64,000 nucleotides of DNA, from assembly GCA_009760855.2 (NCBI GenBank), contig WPIO01000091.1:1331001-1395000 (forward strand), given 5' to 3'. The notes beneath the pieces were generated by a model. The model ran no database searches and was not told the origin of the DNA. It saw nothing but the letters and a program-made list of their open reading frames with translations. This document shows, piece after piece, positions 1-63,215 of the stretch; within the stretch, counting starts at the first letter, position 1, and each line of letters opens with the position of its first letter. Both the position numbers and the translations under genes were made by a program. This DNA is from Cristatella mucedo (lineage: Eukaryota; Bryozoa; Phylactolaemata; Cristatellidae).

Positions 1-99
1 CAATTTTTATTTTAAGCGGATGTCCATGCAACACAGTGCACTTTAATATGCAACAAAACTGGAGCACGGCACAATCTTTTTCTAATCGTTTCGCAGTAG

Positions 100-680
100 A
101 TGCGGTGGATTGGAATTGATTGTGTGATTGGCCCAGGTTATTTCAGTCGATTGCAGCCCACTGGTACGAGAACGGCAGTGCAAGTGAAATTGTATGAGTG
201 CAACTGTCACAGCATGTACTGTCATATGAAATACAAAAGGAGCATTTCGCGCAAGATTTCTTCTTTCGTTGTATGGTTGAATATAGTGGGTTTCGGTGGA
301 TTGCGCTATTGGCCCGGGTCGCTGCAATCTATTTCAGTGGACTTCGTGAGAACGCGTGCGCGGAACGGAGGAGAAATTTTGTGGGTAAATTTTACATGTA
401 GCGTATTTTTATATTAAAAACTTTTTAGAGCTATGCGCAGGTAATTTTTGGTGGATTTGAGATGAACTCAAGTGGATTTCGATGGATTTAGGTACAGGTC
501 TCCGTCGCTGCAGCTCGTTTGCGTAAGTGCACTTTCGCGAAATGACCTGAAATTTCGTAGGTAGATCAAATCGAAGGTGTACTACAATATCAATCCAAAA
601 TTTGAGCTTGGCAATGCAAATGTCCGGTCAATTATTATACCCTAATTAGAGTGGTTTTCGTTGGATTTCGCTGCGTAGCA
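100..680. repeat. Unclassified dispersed repeat, left copy
   Basis: Several related blocks built around GTGGATT and TATTGGCCCGGGTCGCTGCA. The same phrases recur near 62.7-62.9 kb. No coding signal was seen. Confidence 0.45.
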
Positions 681-1311
681 GTAAATTTGTCGAGCCCTCA
701 TGCACACGATTAGCACGCACGGTCTAATTAAGGAGGGTGTATGCAGACGAAGAAAAAGGCTTTTTGCTTTTCTTTGGATGCCTCGTGAATTCGCTTTTCG
801 TGATTCAGCTGGGTACCAGAACAAGGGTGAAAGCTGGTTAGCCTTTGTGCTTGAAATGTGTGTCGTCATATCAGGAAATTTAAGGGATGATGTATCCGCG
901 CCTTCAAATGATCGTTAACAAGTCCAGCAAGAACTTGAAGCATATTCGGATATTTAAAGCCCACCATCACTATCCTATTTTCCCAGGACTAGATGAAGTG
1001 ACTTTTTAGTCTCAAATTTGTTAGCATAACTGGAAGCCGTTCTTCTTCATCAGCTGTCTTCTTAGACTAAATTTAGAAGTAACACGTAAAAATTAAAACT
1101 TGCAAAAATTAATAATAACTTGTAAGTAATAACTAATAGCTAGTAATTAGCAAGTAATAAATAACAATTAATAAGTAATAACGTTTAACAAATTATTCGC
1201 TGTGTTGGAGAAATGGGGTCAATTTTTTTAACTAGCTTTATGGTGAATTATGACAGATACCTATTCAGAGCAGAGAGGATTATTTTAATTTGAGCTCGTT
1301 ATGTTTCTTAT
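681..1311. other. Non-coding stretch, partly AT-rich
   Basis: No gene seen. 1083-1200 is a low-complexity run of TAATAACTAGTAA-like words. Confidence 0.5.
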
Positions 1312-1395
1312 AATAATAATAATAAATTTATATAGCGCCCTCAGAGAACTTAAGAATATCTCTCTCTAGGTACTTTACATGTGTTGTAAAGTTTC
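1312..1395 (-). mobile_element. LINE-B tail, solo
   Basis: Reverse-oriented tail: ATAATAATAA then TATATAGCGCCCTCAGAGAA and CTCTCTAGGTACTTTACA, the complement of the LINE-B hairpin tail. Confidence 0.65.
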
Positions 1396-1954
1396 CTATT
1401 TATTCAAGTGCATTAAATGCTAAAGCAAGCAACAGTACGAGTAACAAGTCCGTAAAGCGACACTGTTTGGAGGCAGGACCAAAATGCAAGGAACGGGCGT
1501 ATCTCGATACTTGTAATTATACAAAGTTTAAGAACATTTTCTTTTTAGTTTGCTTTTTATGAAAATGTATTTTTCGCTTTTTGAAAACTTGGTGGGATCA
1601 TCTTTGGTGGCCCTGATCAAGCAAAATCCAACTTCCAAGTTATAAAAATAGCTATATCTACTCAGAATTATGGGTTTCAACCACTAGTACTCCACAGAAA
1701 GCACTATAAGAAAGTTTGACTGACTCAGCATTTGAATGTGGGACCTAGAGAACCTGATGCCACCATATAAGGTCTAGTAAATAGAGCTGGTTTCCTGAAG
1801 ACCCTATACTATCATACCCGAGTCCTTCAAATCGGCTGTCGCTAAACCACTGGTAGCGCATATTGAAAAGAATAAAATGTCAGAGAATTTTAATCGGAGT
1901 TCAAGAGGTAGCATTCCACTAAAACTGCTCTCCTCCGTGTTACCTATGTTACAT

Positions 1955-2030
1955 CCTAAGCGCCTAGAGAGAGATTAAGTTCTCTGAGGGCGCTTTATGA
2001 AGTGAATTATTATTATTATTATTATCCTAT
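1955..2030 (+). mobile_element. LINE-B tail, solo
   Basis: AAGCGCCTAGAGAGAGATTA, then CTCTGAGGGCGCTT and six ATT units. It abuts the LINE-A copy that starts just after. Confidence 0.7.
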
Positions 2031-3385
2031 GCAGCAAAGATGGCGGGAATGTTACTGTCCTTGCTCTGCTAGATTTATCAGGTGCCTTCGACACCATTGA
2101 TCACGATGTCCTACTTGAACGATTAAGGACAACGATTGGTCTGGCAGACGAGGCACGGGAGTGGTTTAAATCGTACTTATCTGATCGCCTTCAACCCGTG
2201 TCGCATGGGCGGTCAGGTAGCACTCACGAGACCGGTCACATGTGAAGGCCCTCAATGGTCCGTCATCGATCTTTTGCTGTTCTCCGTTTATACTCAACCT
2301 CTGGGAAAAGTGACAAAGGCCCACGGAATAGCATGTCACTTTTATGCTGACGATACTCAGCTGTGTTGTCATCAAAACCGTTGGAGTCTACTGCAGCAAT
2401 TGACAAACTGAAGGCTTGTCTTGCCGACATTCGATCCTGGATGTCGGAAAATTTCTTGAAACTAAACGACGATAAAACTGAATCGCTGCTCAGAGGATAT
2501 CCTAAGCGTGTGGCTGGATTAGAAGGCTTTTCTCTTCTAATATGTGATGCTGTTGTGCGACCATCGCCACGTGCTCGAAATTTAGGTTTAGTTTTCGATA
2601 ACTGCCTTAATTTTAAAAGCTTCATTCAGAAGACTGCTTCTACAGCTAGCCATCACGTCCGATCGCTGTCTAAGATTAGGAGCTGTCTTCCAAAGTGGCT
2701 TGCAAAAAATTTAACTAGCTCCTTAGTTCTGTCTCGGCTTGATTATTGTAATTTATTTTTGGTTGGGCTACCGAAAAAAAAGCAGCTAGGCCACTGCAGA
2801 TGGCTATGAATATGGCTGCAAAGGTAGTTTGCAAATCCCAGAGATCTGATCCCATGTGTCCTTTGCTAAAAGAGCTAGGATGGCTGCCGGCTGATCAACG
2901 GTTATAGAGCGAAGTTCCTACGCTGACCCACAAGGCCCACCACGGCTTGGCTCCTCCATACCTAGCTGAACTGCTGCACTTGTTTCAGCCTCCTCGTGCC
3001 CTCAGGTCCGGTATGGACAATAAATTAGCTGTTCCGTTCCTCCTCTTAAAGGCTGTTCGCAACAGAAGCTTTAGCTCTACAGGTCATAGAATGTGGAAAT
3101 CGCTTCCACAATTCTTACTCAACGACAACTACTCTCCTGCTGCCGACTACGGCTCATCCTTTCCAGCGGTCCTGTGCTGCTACTTCCATGCTCCTCACTA
3201 CCTCAACTGTTCTCCTGACTCTGCTATGCTTCCCACTTTCTCTTTGCTACGTGAGATGAAGTCTGTTGGCTACCGAATGCGTAGCGAAAGCCACTTAGGC
3301 TGTGAGTTCGCTATACAAAACTCTCCTGCGTAACACCCACATCGTCCTTGTGGAGTTACAGACGGAGATACATTACATTACCATA
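2031..3385 (+). mobile_element. LINE-A, 5'-truncated reverse transcriptase copy (broken)
   Basis: Non-LTR retrotransposon remnant of the L2/CR1 type. Translated pieces show the fingers/palm motif LSGAFDTIDHDVLLERL, the catalytic YADD box (HFYADDTQL), then MSENFLKLNDDKTESLL and RSFSSTGHRMWKSLP near the C-terminus. Stops and frame changes interrupt it, so it is inactive. It ends with ACAGACGGAGATACATTACA. Confidence 0.85.
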
Positions 3386-3579
3386 AATTACGATCGTTTG
3401 GTGATTGTACCATCATTTCTCAAGTCTCGAACTCGATTTTTCAGCACAAGCACTTACCTACCGTAATTTATCTCAGCCAAAGAAGCACCTGTTTAACTCC
3501 GACTTCTGTGATCTCCCATGATTAGCTGTCTTTTTTCACGATTTCATTGTGCGAGCAGGTACCCGTACAGGTTAGCACG

Positions 3580-3735
3580 TCGAACAGCTTCATTTACATA
3601 GCTACTGGAGAGCCATAGTAGAGGTCACCCTGCTTGCAGTAAGCAATACAGGATTGCCTCGTCGGGGATTCGAACGACGACCAGAGTCGCGAAGTCCAAA
3701 AAACTCACCTCTGGGCTAAGACCCCGGCAGCAATG
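3580..3735 (-). mobile_element. SINE-A copy
   Basis: Reverse copy: CTTCATTTACATAGC, GAGAGCC, then a B-box complement GGGGATTCGAACGACGACC. The tRNA-like head lies at the right end. Confidence 0.6.
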
Positions 3736-3934
3736 CACAATTTTCGTAATGTGCTAACCAGCAGTCTTGTTAACCAACGACTCTGAATGTCTTCCTGGGT
3801 GCTTTTGAAAGCTTGTTCTAAGCTTGATAACATCTTGTCTCTACCTCTTGATAATTGCTTTGCTTGCAGCTGATTTGTAAGGCGCCTAGATAAACACTTA
3901 GTTATCGCGTGGTATTTTTAGTACTATTTTTGCC

Positions 3935-4140
3935 TTCACTCGCTACTCACTACCTCAACTGCTGTCCTGACTCTGCTATGCTTCCTACTTTTTCTTTGTT
4001 TCGTGAGTCGAAGTCTGCTGGCTACCGAATGCGTACCAAAAGCCGCTTAGGCGGTGAATTCGCTATACAAAACTCTCCTGCCTAACACCCAAATAGACTT
4101 TATGGCTTTGTGGAGTTAGAGACGGAGATACATAATTGCA
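3935..4140 (+). mobile_element. LINE-A 3' end fragment
   Basis: Matches the last 200 bp of the copy at 2031-3385: CTCACTACCTCAACTGC, CCGAATGCGTA, CTATACAAAACTCTCCTGCC and the tail GACGGAGATACATAATTGC. Confidence 0.8.
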
Positions 4141-5386
4141 TTGGATCGGCTTCAATACGACTCGTCAGCCAAGCTTCGATGTGCTAGTTTTACTAGTATT
4201 CGATAACATGACAGTGTGGTCTAGCGTTCGTTAGTAGCCGGCAATTACATTCAAGAGCTGAAGTATGCTTTCGTACCAGCTTTCCTTTAACGCTGACTGC
4301 CAATTGCAAAATGTACCCCGATGCTCTGTTTAGATTGCTTGATTCATTTATATAATCTGGTTTGGAACTGCGGTTACAATCGCTTACAACACGTAGTGCA
4401 AGCAAAATTTGCCCATGACCTCACCAAGCCTGCTAAATTACTTTATGTTAGGTGAATATGCAGAGGTATACTCATTAGCAACTTGAACGTGGTGACGTCG
4501 GCTCACATTAGGTAAGAATTACTTGCCATCTCTCAATCAGCCATTCCGAGATGCCACACTGTCTGATATTTACATGACAAGCTATCAGGCACCGAAGCTC
4601 AAAGCGCTGTGGGAAGTCAATTTACCACAATGCCGATTACTTTAGTTCCCTGAAAGAGACTGCAAAAGTGCCCGATGTTCAATAAGCAGTGCGCACAACG
4701 CATTCCCTTCAACAATATATTCAGAATTAACTGATAGTAGCAGCTCTAGTGTAGGCAATGGCATACAAATGAACACACCAGGCTGCCTAGGCTAGTGCAA
4801 GCCGATAGTGGTGGTTAAAAGGTGATCCCACGAGAGCTGACCAAGAGGCCATCATCCACCGGTGAGGACACGAGGCGGCGACACAGTCATCTGAGTGGTA
4901 GCTCTCAAGGTGCAGCAGTGCACCTATCACGTCAAGTCTGTTCGCACACAAAGCAAGCTGACACACAAGCAGTGACAGCAGTGACAGCCCGAAGCCGTCT
5001 TGATGGCCGCACAAGTGACCTCCTGAAGCTTGAGCTGGTCGATGCACAGCACGTGGCGGATGGTTCCAACGTGCGATGCTTCACAAAAACAAATTCCTAA
5101 TGATAGCCCGACTGAGCTAAGGCAGTGCAGAGACTAAGCTTCCTGTTGCCTGCTCGAAAACTACTGAGTGACTATTTGCTTAATCCCGGCCGAAGTCGTG
5201 CCCTACTTTCCTGCTGAAGCAGAAACTAGCTTCGCTAGTAGTTTTGGGTCGAGCAGGATAGCCTGTGTGTGTGTGTGTGTGTGTTTGTGTGTTTCAGCTA
5301 AAGGGATACTGTCCAGATTAACAGGAGAATCAAGCCTCAGGAACGTGCAAGCGTGCGTCACGTGACACACTGCCGGTCAAGGTCGC
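4141..5386. other. Downstream flank of the collagen gene
   Basis: Probably includes the 3' UTR, whose end I cannot place. A short GT run lies at 5260-5292. No other gene or repeat was recognised. Confidence 0.5.
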
Positions 5387-57498
<52,112 letters not shown>

Positions 57499-57844
57499 GC
57501 CTGCGGCGCAGTCGTTGCCGTCGACAGTGGAGCAACTGACTCGGACGACTGGATAAAGCGAGCGGCGGCTCTCTCCGTCGCTGCCGTGCGTCCGAGGAGG
57601 CAAGGAGCGAGGGCGGCTCGCGCTGGGCCTAGCCAATCAGCAGCGCGGCCGCCGGCCGCGGCTCGCGGATATTTCCTTCCTGTCCCTCGCACCTGTCCGA
57701 CTCGTCAGACTCGACTGCTGAGGCGGTCAGGCAGCGGGCAGGCGGCGGCGGCGGCGGTCTAGTTGCGCTCTGCGTTGCTACGACTGTCCGCTCTCTCACT
57801 CAAGCCGGCGCGCCTCGCCCTGGTCGCACAGGCCGAGAGCGCGT

Positions 57845-57862
57845 GTGAATCTATATAATCTA
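57845..57862. promoter_or_regulatory. Possible TATA-type element upstream of exon 1
   Basis: The A/T island TCTATATAATCTATATTT sits in otherwise GC-rich sequence about 350 bp upstream of the collagen start codon. The better TATA match (TATATAA) is on the plus strand; the minus reading is TATATAG. It could serve the collagen gene, a divergent transcript, or neither. Confidence 0.25.
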
Positions 57863-58437
57863 TATTTACAGCGGCACGGCGCGAGTAGCGATGCCCGCGC
57901 TGCAAGTAGTCAACGGTCCCGCCTTCCCGGCGACGGCAAGTGCGCGCGCCGCACGGGGCTACAAAAGGGGCAGGCGAGGACTCGAACAGGTGAACCACAC
58001 CTCGCCTCGTTGATAGGGCGTTTAACTTTGGCTGGGCGTAGCGGTCCGTTTCGCGGAATTGCACCGCAGAGTGCCGCCACAAAATCTCCGCTGACCGGAC
58101 AAGCTGAGTCGCAACGCAACATGACGGAAATGCCTACTGCTTTGCCAGATCCCGCCGAGGACGGAGAGACCTCCGGGAAGAGGGGAAACGACCAAAGACG
58201 GCGACAAGCAGTTCCGGCGAGAGCGATAGGTGTGCAGCTGTTAGCCTGCGGCATCCACTCACGGTCGCCAGGCGGCGTTCGGCAAGTGACTAGTGCTCGG
58301 TGCAACGCCCGAACGCACTGCTACAACGCGCGCCGGCCGTAAGCCCGATGGAGCACGGCCACGCTCGAGAGGTCGCTGGCTGGCGGTGAGTTCGTAGCAG
58401 CCCACGCCGATCGGCGTCCGCACTAGAGCCTAAACAA

Positions 58438-58750
58438 ATCCTAGCTGATTAAACAGCCTCCTTTTGTATAGCGAGAGAAGAGCCTTTACAGCTGCCGAGC
58501 TGGTTTGGTCTAGCGGTTAAGGTGCTCGCCCCAACCAAGGTCTGACCTGAGGTCGTGGGCTCGAGCCCCGAGGCATATGTGAAGCGCCTGAACAGAGATT
58601 AAGTTCTCTTGTGGCGCTATATAAATAAATTATGTTTATTTATAATTATATTTATCACCACCGCTTGCAGTGGCGATAAAGAATCGCCCAACGCAGGAAT
58701 CAAACCCACGACCTCGGGACCGCCTTACCTAGTGTGCCATCACGGCTCAC
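58438..58750 (-). mobile_element. SINE-A copy split by a SINE-B
   Basis: Left part 58438-58493 (CTAGCTGATTAAACAGCCTC, GAGAGAAGAGCCTTTACAGC) and right part 58651-58750 (ATCACCACCGCTTGCAGTGG, CAAACCCACGACCTCGGG, CTAGTGTGCCATCACGG) form one element interrupted by SINE-B. Confidence 0.85.
58494..58650 (+). mobile_element. SINE-B copy, best preserved
   Basis: TGGTTTGGTCTAGCGGTTAA (A-box), GGTCGTGGGCTCGAGCCCCG (B-box), GTGAAGCGCCTGAACAGAGA, TTCTCTTGTGGCGCTATATA, AT-rich end. Inserted in a SINE-A. Confidence 0.88.
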
Positions 58751-59164
58751 CAGTAAACGGCGCGTTGCGCGCGGGAAACGCTCGTGCCCATCGGAGACTT
58801 TCGAAAATTGCAGCGCCTCGCAGCGTCGTAAGTTCAGTGGAGAGCAAGGGCGCTCATACAGCGAGTGTGCAACAGCTGTACCCATTGACGCTCTCACTTC
58901 TCCGCCCTCGACGCCAGAGCGTAGGACGGCTTCTGCCGTCGGGAAGTAGAGCTCGTGCACCGTCGGCGCCTCCGACGTGGGGAGCGCGTAAACCCGCGCG
59001 TGCGGTTCGCGACAGCTCGTACCGACAGTCTGTAAGCAGATGTCGTTCTCGGTCGCACAATTAAAAATGGCAGATGCAGAACACCTTTGGTCTACTTCTT
59101 GCTATGAAGAAACTGCTGTACATTCTCATGACCGCTAAGTAGCAAGATTAAAATGAGTTCTTTA

Positions 59165-59371
59165 GGGGTGTAATATCGCAGATAGGAGAAAGAGAAGAGG
59201 ATGCGAGAGAGAAGAGAGGAAAGAGAGAGGAGAGAGAGGGGATGTGAGAGAGAAGGGAGAAGAGAGAAAGAAGAGATAGAGAGAGAGAGAGGAGAGAGGG
59301 AGATAGGGAGAGATAGCGGAGAGAGAGAGGAGAGAGAAGGGATGTGAGAGAGAAAGGAGAAGAGAGAAAGA

Positions 59372-59411
<40 letters not shown>

Positions 59412-59425
59412 GGGGAGAGAGGGGA
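59165..59425. repeat. GA-rich tract
   Basis: About 260 bp of imperfect GAGA and GGAGA repeats. Confidence 0.9.
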
Positions 59426-59436
59426 GGTTAGGGAGA

Positions 59437-59610
59437 GCCGCAATGGCTCGCTAGGTAAGGTGGTTGCTTTTCACGACCTCGACCCCGAGGTCATGGGTTC
59501 GAATCCTGCGGTGGGCGATCCTTTATCGCCGCTGCAAGCGAAGGTGATAGTCGTAAGGGCTCTTCTGTTGCTATACAAAAGAGGCTGTTAAATCAGCTAG
59601 TACTTTAGAG
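59437..59610 (+). mobile_element. SINE-A copy, well preserved
   Basis: CAATGGCTCGCTAGGTAAGG, CATGGGTTCGAATCCTGCGG, GATAGTCGTAAGGGCTCTTC, AAAAGAGGCTGTTAAATCAG. Confidence 0.85.
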
Positions 59611-59644
59611 AGAAGAGAGAGAGAGAGAGAGTGATAGAGAGCAG

Positions 59645-60285
59645 GACTGTGGGAGAGAGATAATAATGATAGCAATGTTATGAAGCTGAAAATAGGCAGA
59701 TTTAACTGTGGAGCTGATATGGTCGTCTAACGAGAGGTCGCTTTGGAATATGACACCTAGATTTCGAGCTGATTCAACAGGAGATATGCTGGCAGAGCCA
59801 ATTTTGAGAGTCAGTCTTTCCAATTTCTGAATCACACTGGGTTTGCCCATAACTAGTTAGCTAGTTTTATCATCGTTTAGTTTTAGAAAATTTGCTGCCA
59901 TCCATGTGCGGATGTCATCAATGCATGCAGCTAGTGAGTTGAAAGAATTTGAGGTGCTCGAAGGCTGGGAGGGATCAAAGCAAATGTACAACTGAGTGTC
60001 ATCCGCATAGAAGTGAAAGCCTAGATTCTGCTTGGCAAGCAATCACATCAGCAAGAGGCAGAGTATAAACCGTGAAAAGAACCGGACCTAGCACAGAGCC
60101 CTGAGGTACTCCATATTTCAGAGGTACTTCAGATGATCTTTGTCCATTCACGTCAATACTCTGGAGTCTCCCACTGAGATAGGACCTGAACCCCCTGCTG
60201 AGCAGTGCCAGTGATGCCCAGGCGAGATGAGAGGCGCTCTAGAAGAACTTTGTGATCGATGGTATCAAAAGCAAGAGAGATACTG
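59645..60285 (-). mobile_element. LINE-B reverse-transcriptase fragment (broken)
   Basis: Minus-strand pieces show [20 protein letters not shown], the catalytic YADD box ([12 protein letters not shown]), WMAANFLKLNDDKTS and SARNLGVIFQSDLSLDDHIS, in the right order but in different frames. It is a broken L2/CR1-type copy sandwiched between GA tracts. Confidence 0.85.
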
Positions 60286-60447
60286 ATAGATAGGTTAATC
60301 GTTAGGGAGATATATAATAGACAGGCAGACATATAAAAATATTGATTGATGAGAAACCTCGAGAAAGAGGGAGAGAGAGGCAAGAACGGAGGCTGGAACA
60401 GAGGATGGAGAACGAAAGGAGAGAGAGGGAGAAGAGACAGCACATGC

Positions 60448-60520
60448 ATGTGTATGTATAGCAAAAGAAAGAGAGAGAGAGAAAAGGAGAGAAAGAGAGA
60501 AGAGAAAGAGAGAGAGCGAA

Positions 60521-60610
<90 letters not shown>

Positions 60611-60612
60611 TG
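60448..60612. repeat. (GA)n-rich tract
   Basis: Imperfect GAAA and GA units, then long GA arrays. Confidence 0.9.
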
Positions 60613-60909
60613 TGTCAAACGCGAGCCGCGAGCATGTTAAAAGAGTGATCGCAATTCGGCTGTTCTATTAACACCAACTTTTTGCAAATTAAATACGAAT
60701 CAAACAAATGCATTATAATCAAGCTTTGTGTTCTTCAAGGATTGGAATACCCTGTCCTCAAAATGAGCTTTGCCAGCATACACGTATCTTCTGTAGTATC
60801 TGCCACGCTCAATCTGGGTTCCCGTTCTTAAGTAACCTTTCACAAGACGACCGCTGTAGCTCTACTGTCAAGTGTGCCTACTTTTAGCTACGCAGCATTG
60901 CAATAATGC

Positions 60910-61480
60910 GGACCTGTTAAGACCGCACCCGACTTGGTCCAGCAATGCGAGTCTTGACCTCAATGTAACTCACCGCCAGCATCGTCTTCCTGCATGTACA
61001 AAACGGCGCTCACAGTTGGGGCAAAAGTCTGTCCCAGGCCTTTCGGCAACACATTTCGCAACCATCACACTACCCAATATCGCACCAACCTGTACTATCT
61101 TTCCGCCAAGCAGAATATCAAGTTCAATGTTTTCCCACTCAGTTTTAGATTCTTTCATTCTCCTGCTTCGACTTATTTATCAGCACTACTTCACAATTAG
61201 GCTAATCATCTTACCACCTGCTCTTCGAACTCAAGTCTAGTAACTTTACTGCTAACTAACCTCAAATTCCACGGAGACCGCGCCTCTAATTCGTACGCTT
61301 TAAATGCCTAGAACTCTTTTCTGACCGACATCAAGAAAGCTTGGCATTTAAATAAAAGCTAAAACGCACATATTCGTAAGAGCACTTTTGGAGTCGGTGT
61401 AAAGTGTCCTCTGCGTGCTTCTGCTCGATTAGACTGTGCACGTTATCGCTAATAAAGTGGTATGCTTCCTTTGGTGCCGG
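60910..61480 (+). mobile_element. LINE-B fragment, decayed
   Basis: Resembles the copy at 10495 (TGTAACTCACCGCCAGC versus TGTAACTCACTACCAGC, and GTGTCCTCTGCGTGCTTCTG). Frames are destroyed. Confidence 0.55.
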
Positions 61481-61502
61481 TGAAAAAGTAACAGTAAACT
61501 CT

Positions 61503-61645
61503 GCCTGATCAAATAGCATCAATTTCACGGAGATAGAAGAGCCTTATCGGCTGTGACCGCCGCTTGAAGAACGCAATACATCACTATCCTCGGCTGGGTC
61601 TCGAACCTACGACCTTGTCCGTGTAGTTTGCTCACCATACCCATC
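61503..61645 (-). mobile_element. SINE-A copy, degenerate
   Basis: CTGATCAAATAGCATCAATT, AGATAGAAGAGCC, then GTCTCGAACCTACGACCTTG. Confidence 0.65.
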
Positions 61646-61954
61646 GGTGAAGGCAAAGTGGTAGTGGCAGCAAAGAGATTTTTATCCCTAGGGCGCTCTG
61701 AGACTGTCTTATCAGTGTCATTATTGCTATTATTCGGTGTAGCGACGTCGTCGTTAGTGTCGGTTCAACCTTCTCCCTCGCTTTGATATGCGGCAAATGC
61801 CCTGTCAGGGGAGGCAATCGAAGAGAGGAAGGCGGCTGGCGGCCCAGACACGGTTAGACAGCTAATACGGCGTCGATTAGCAAAGAAGCGGTGAGCTATA
61901 TGATATTGTCACCGTGCCAACAGCAAAAGATTAAACGTGTTAGGCTGCGTCAGT

Positions 61955-62075
61955 AAACCGTAAAACCTAATCCAAAATCCTAAGCCCTACAGATAAAACC
62001 TTAATGCTAAACCGCTAAGCCAATTAACCCAAAACTATAAACCTAACGCACGCAAACCCTTACCAAAAAATCCTA
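61955..62075 (+). repeat. Degenerate CCCTAA-like stretch
   Basis: Frequent CCTAA, CCCTA, CTAAACC and AACCC words (AAACCTAATCC, TCCTAAGCCC, AAACCTAACG, AAACCCTTACC) in A/C-rich sequence. May be an old interstitial telomere-type repeat. Confidence 0.35.
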
Positions 62076-62159
62076 AATCTCAAGACGGCGCCCAAACCTT
62101 AAAATCCCACAGCGAAATGATTTTAAAATGTGTATCACCAATCTAGCTATGAACAGACA

Positions 62160-62915
62160 TTAAATACCATATTTAACTACCTGCAATGGGCAAGGAGATG
62201 CAATGGATTACTGCAATCCATCGCAGATTACGACTCGAATAAAGCAAACACAAATCGACTGGAAATCGGCGACGCGAAGTTCGAATTTTGACTGGATATT
62301 GTAAGCAACCGCCGTTACAATGCAGCTATCCAATTTCAAGTCGCTCGTGTACTCGCGCGCTCCCATTCAATAGGCTGCATAGAGGCTGGGCAGAGACTGC
62401 AGCAGTCCACAGCGATCTGATGGAATCCACCGGAAATCCACCGGAAACTGTATGCGCTAAAGGTCAAACTTGGATTGTGTATTCCACTATGCTATCGTTC
62501 AAGTTAGCACCAGGGTCTTAGCCCAGAGGTAAAATGCTTACTTTTAATGATATAGACCGTGGGTTTGAGCCTGTATTTAGTGGTAGTGATAGCCGTTAAG
62601 GCTCTTATGTCAGCTACACAATGAGGCTGCTGAATCGGCTACGCTTTAATCTTTAATCTAACTTTAATCTTCTAACTTTAATCTAACCAGGAAAATTCCC
62701 CATCTTTGCGCGATCCCGTTCTCATCCAGTCAATCCACAACTGTGGATTAAGGTATTGGCCCGAGTCTCGCTGCAGTCTATTGAGGCAGACTACGCGTGG
62801 AATGAAAGCAAATTTACTCGGTACATAAAAATGAGGGTGCATTCCAATAGTCACTCGAAATGTGAACTTCGTACAGCCAATTTCCTCTCGATTTTCGCTT
62901 AATTAGAGCGGATTG
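62160..62915. repeat. Unclassified dispersed repeat, right copy
   Basis: Contains TATTGGCCCGAGTCTCGCTG and TTAATTAGAGCGGATTGCGG, matching phrases at about 310 and 645. A SINE-A copy at 62.5 kb lies inside it. Confidence 0.4.
62508..62650 (+). mobile_element. SINE-A copy
   Basis: GTCTTAGCCCAGAGGTAAAA (A-box), CGTGGGTTTGAGCCTG (B-box), GATAGCCGTTAAGGCTCTTA, AATGAGGCTGCTGAATCGGC. Confidence 0.8.
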
Positions 62916-63024
62916 CGGTTGTTGGTTGCGCCCCTACCTGCTACGAGCACGATACCCAAAAGTGTAAAGTTCACTGCTTCTATGCTACTCGAAGACGTAC
63001 GTGTTAGTTGAAACCTTCGCTGGC

Positions 63025-63195
63025 TTGGCCCAGTGGGTAAGTTGCTCGCCTCGACCAAAGTCAAGCTGAATGAACTTAGTTATTACCGAGGCCGTGGGGC
63101 CGAGCCAACGTTCGTATGTGAAGCGCACTATTAGAGATTAAGCTCTCTTAGGGGGCTTTGCACATGAGCTATGTTATTATCATTATTATTATTAC
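63025..63195 (+). mobile_element. SINE-B copy
   Basis: CTTGGCCCAGTGGGTAAGTT (A-box), GAGGCCGTGGGGCCGAGCCA, GTGAAGCGCACTATTAGAGA, CTCTCTTAGGGGGCTTTGCA, then ATTATTATT. Confidence 0.75.
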
Positions 63196-63215
63196 AAGAG
63201 CGTACGCCGAGCGAA

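Noticed and set aside
57499..57636. Upstream in-frame ATG for collagen exon 1
   Set aside because: It would place about 46 basic residues before the signal peptide; the downstream ATG gives a standard signal sequence.
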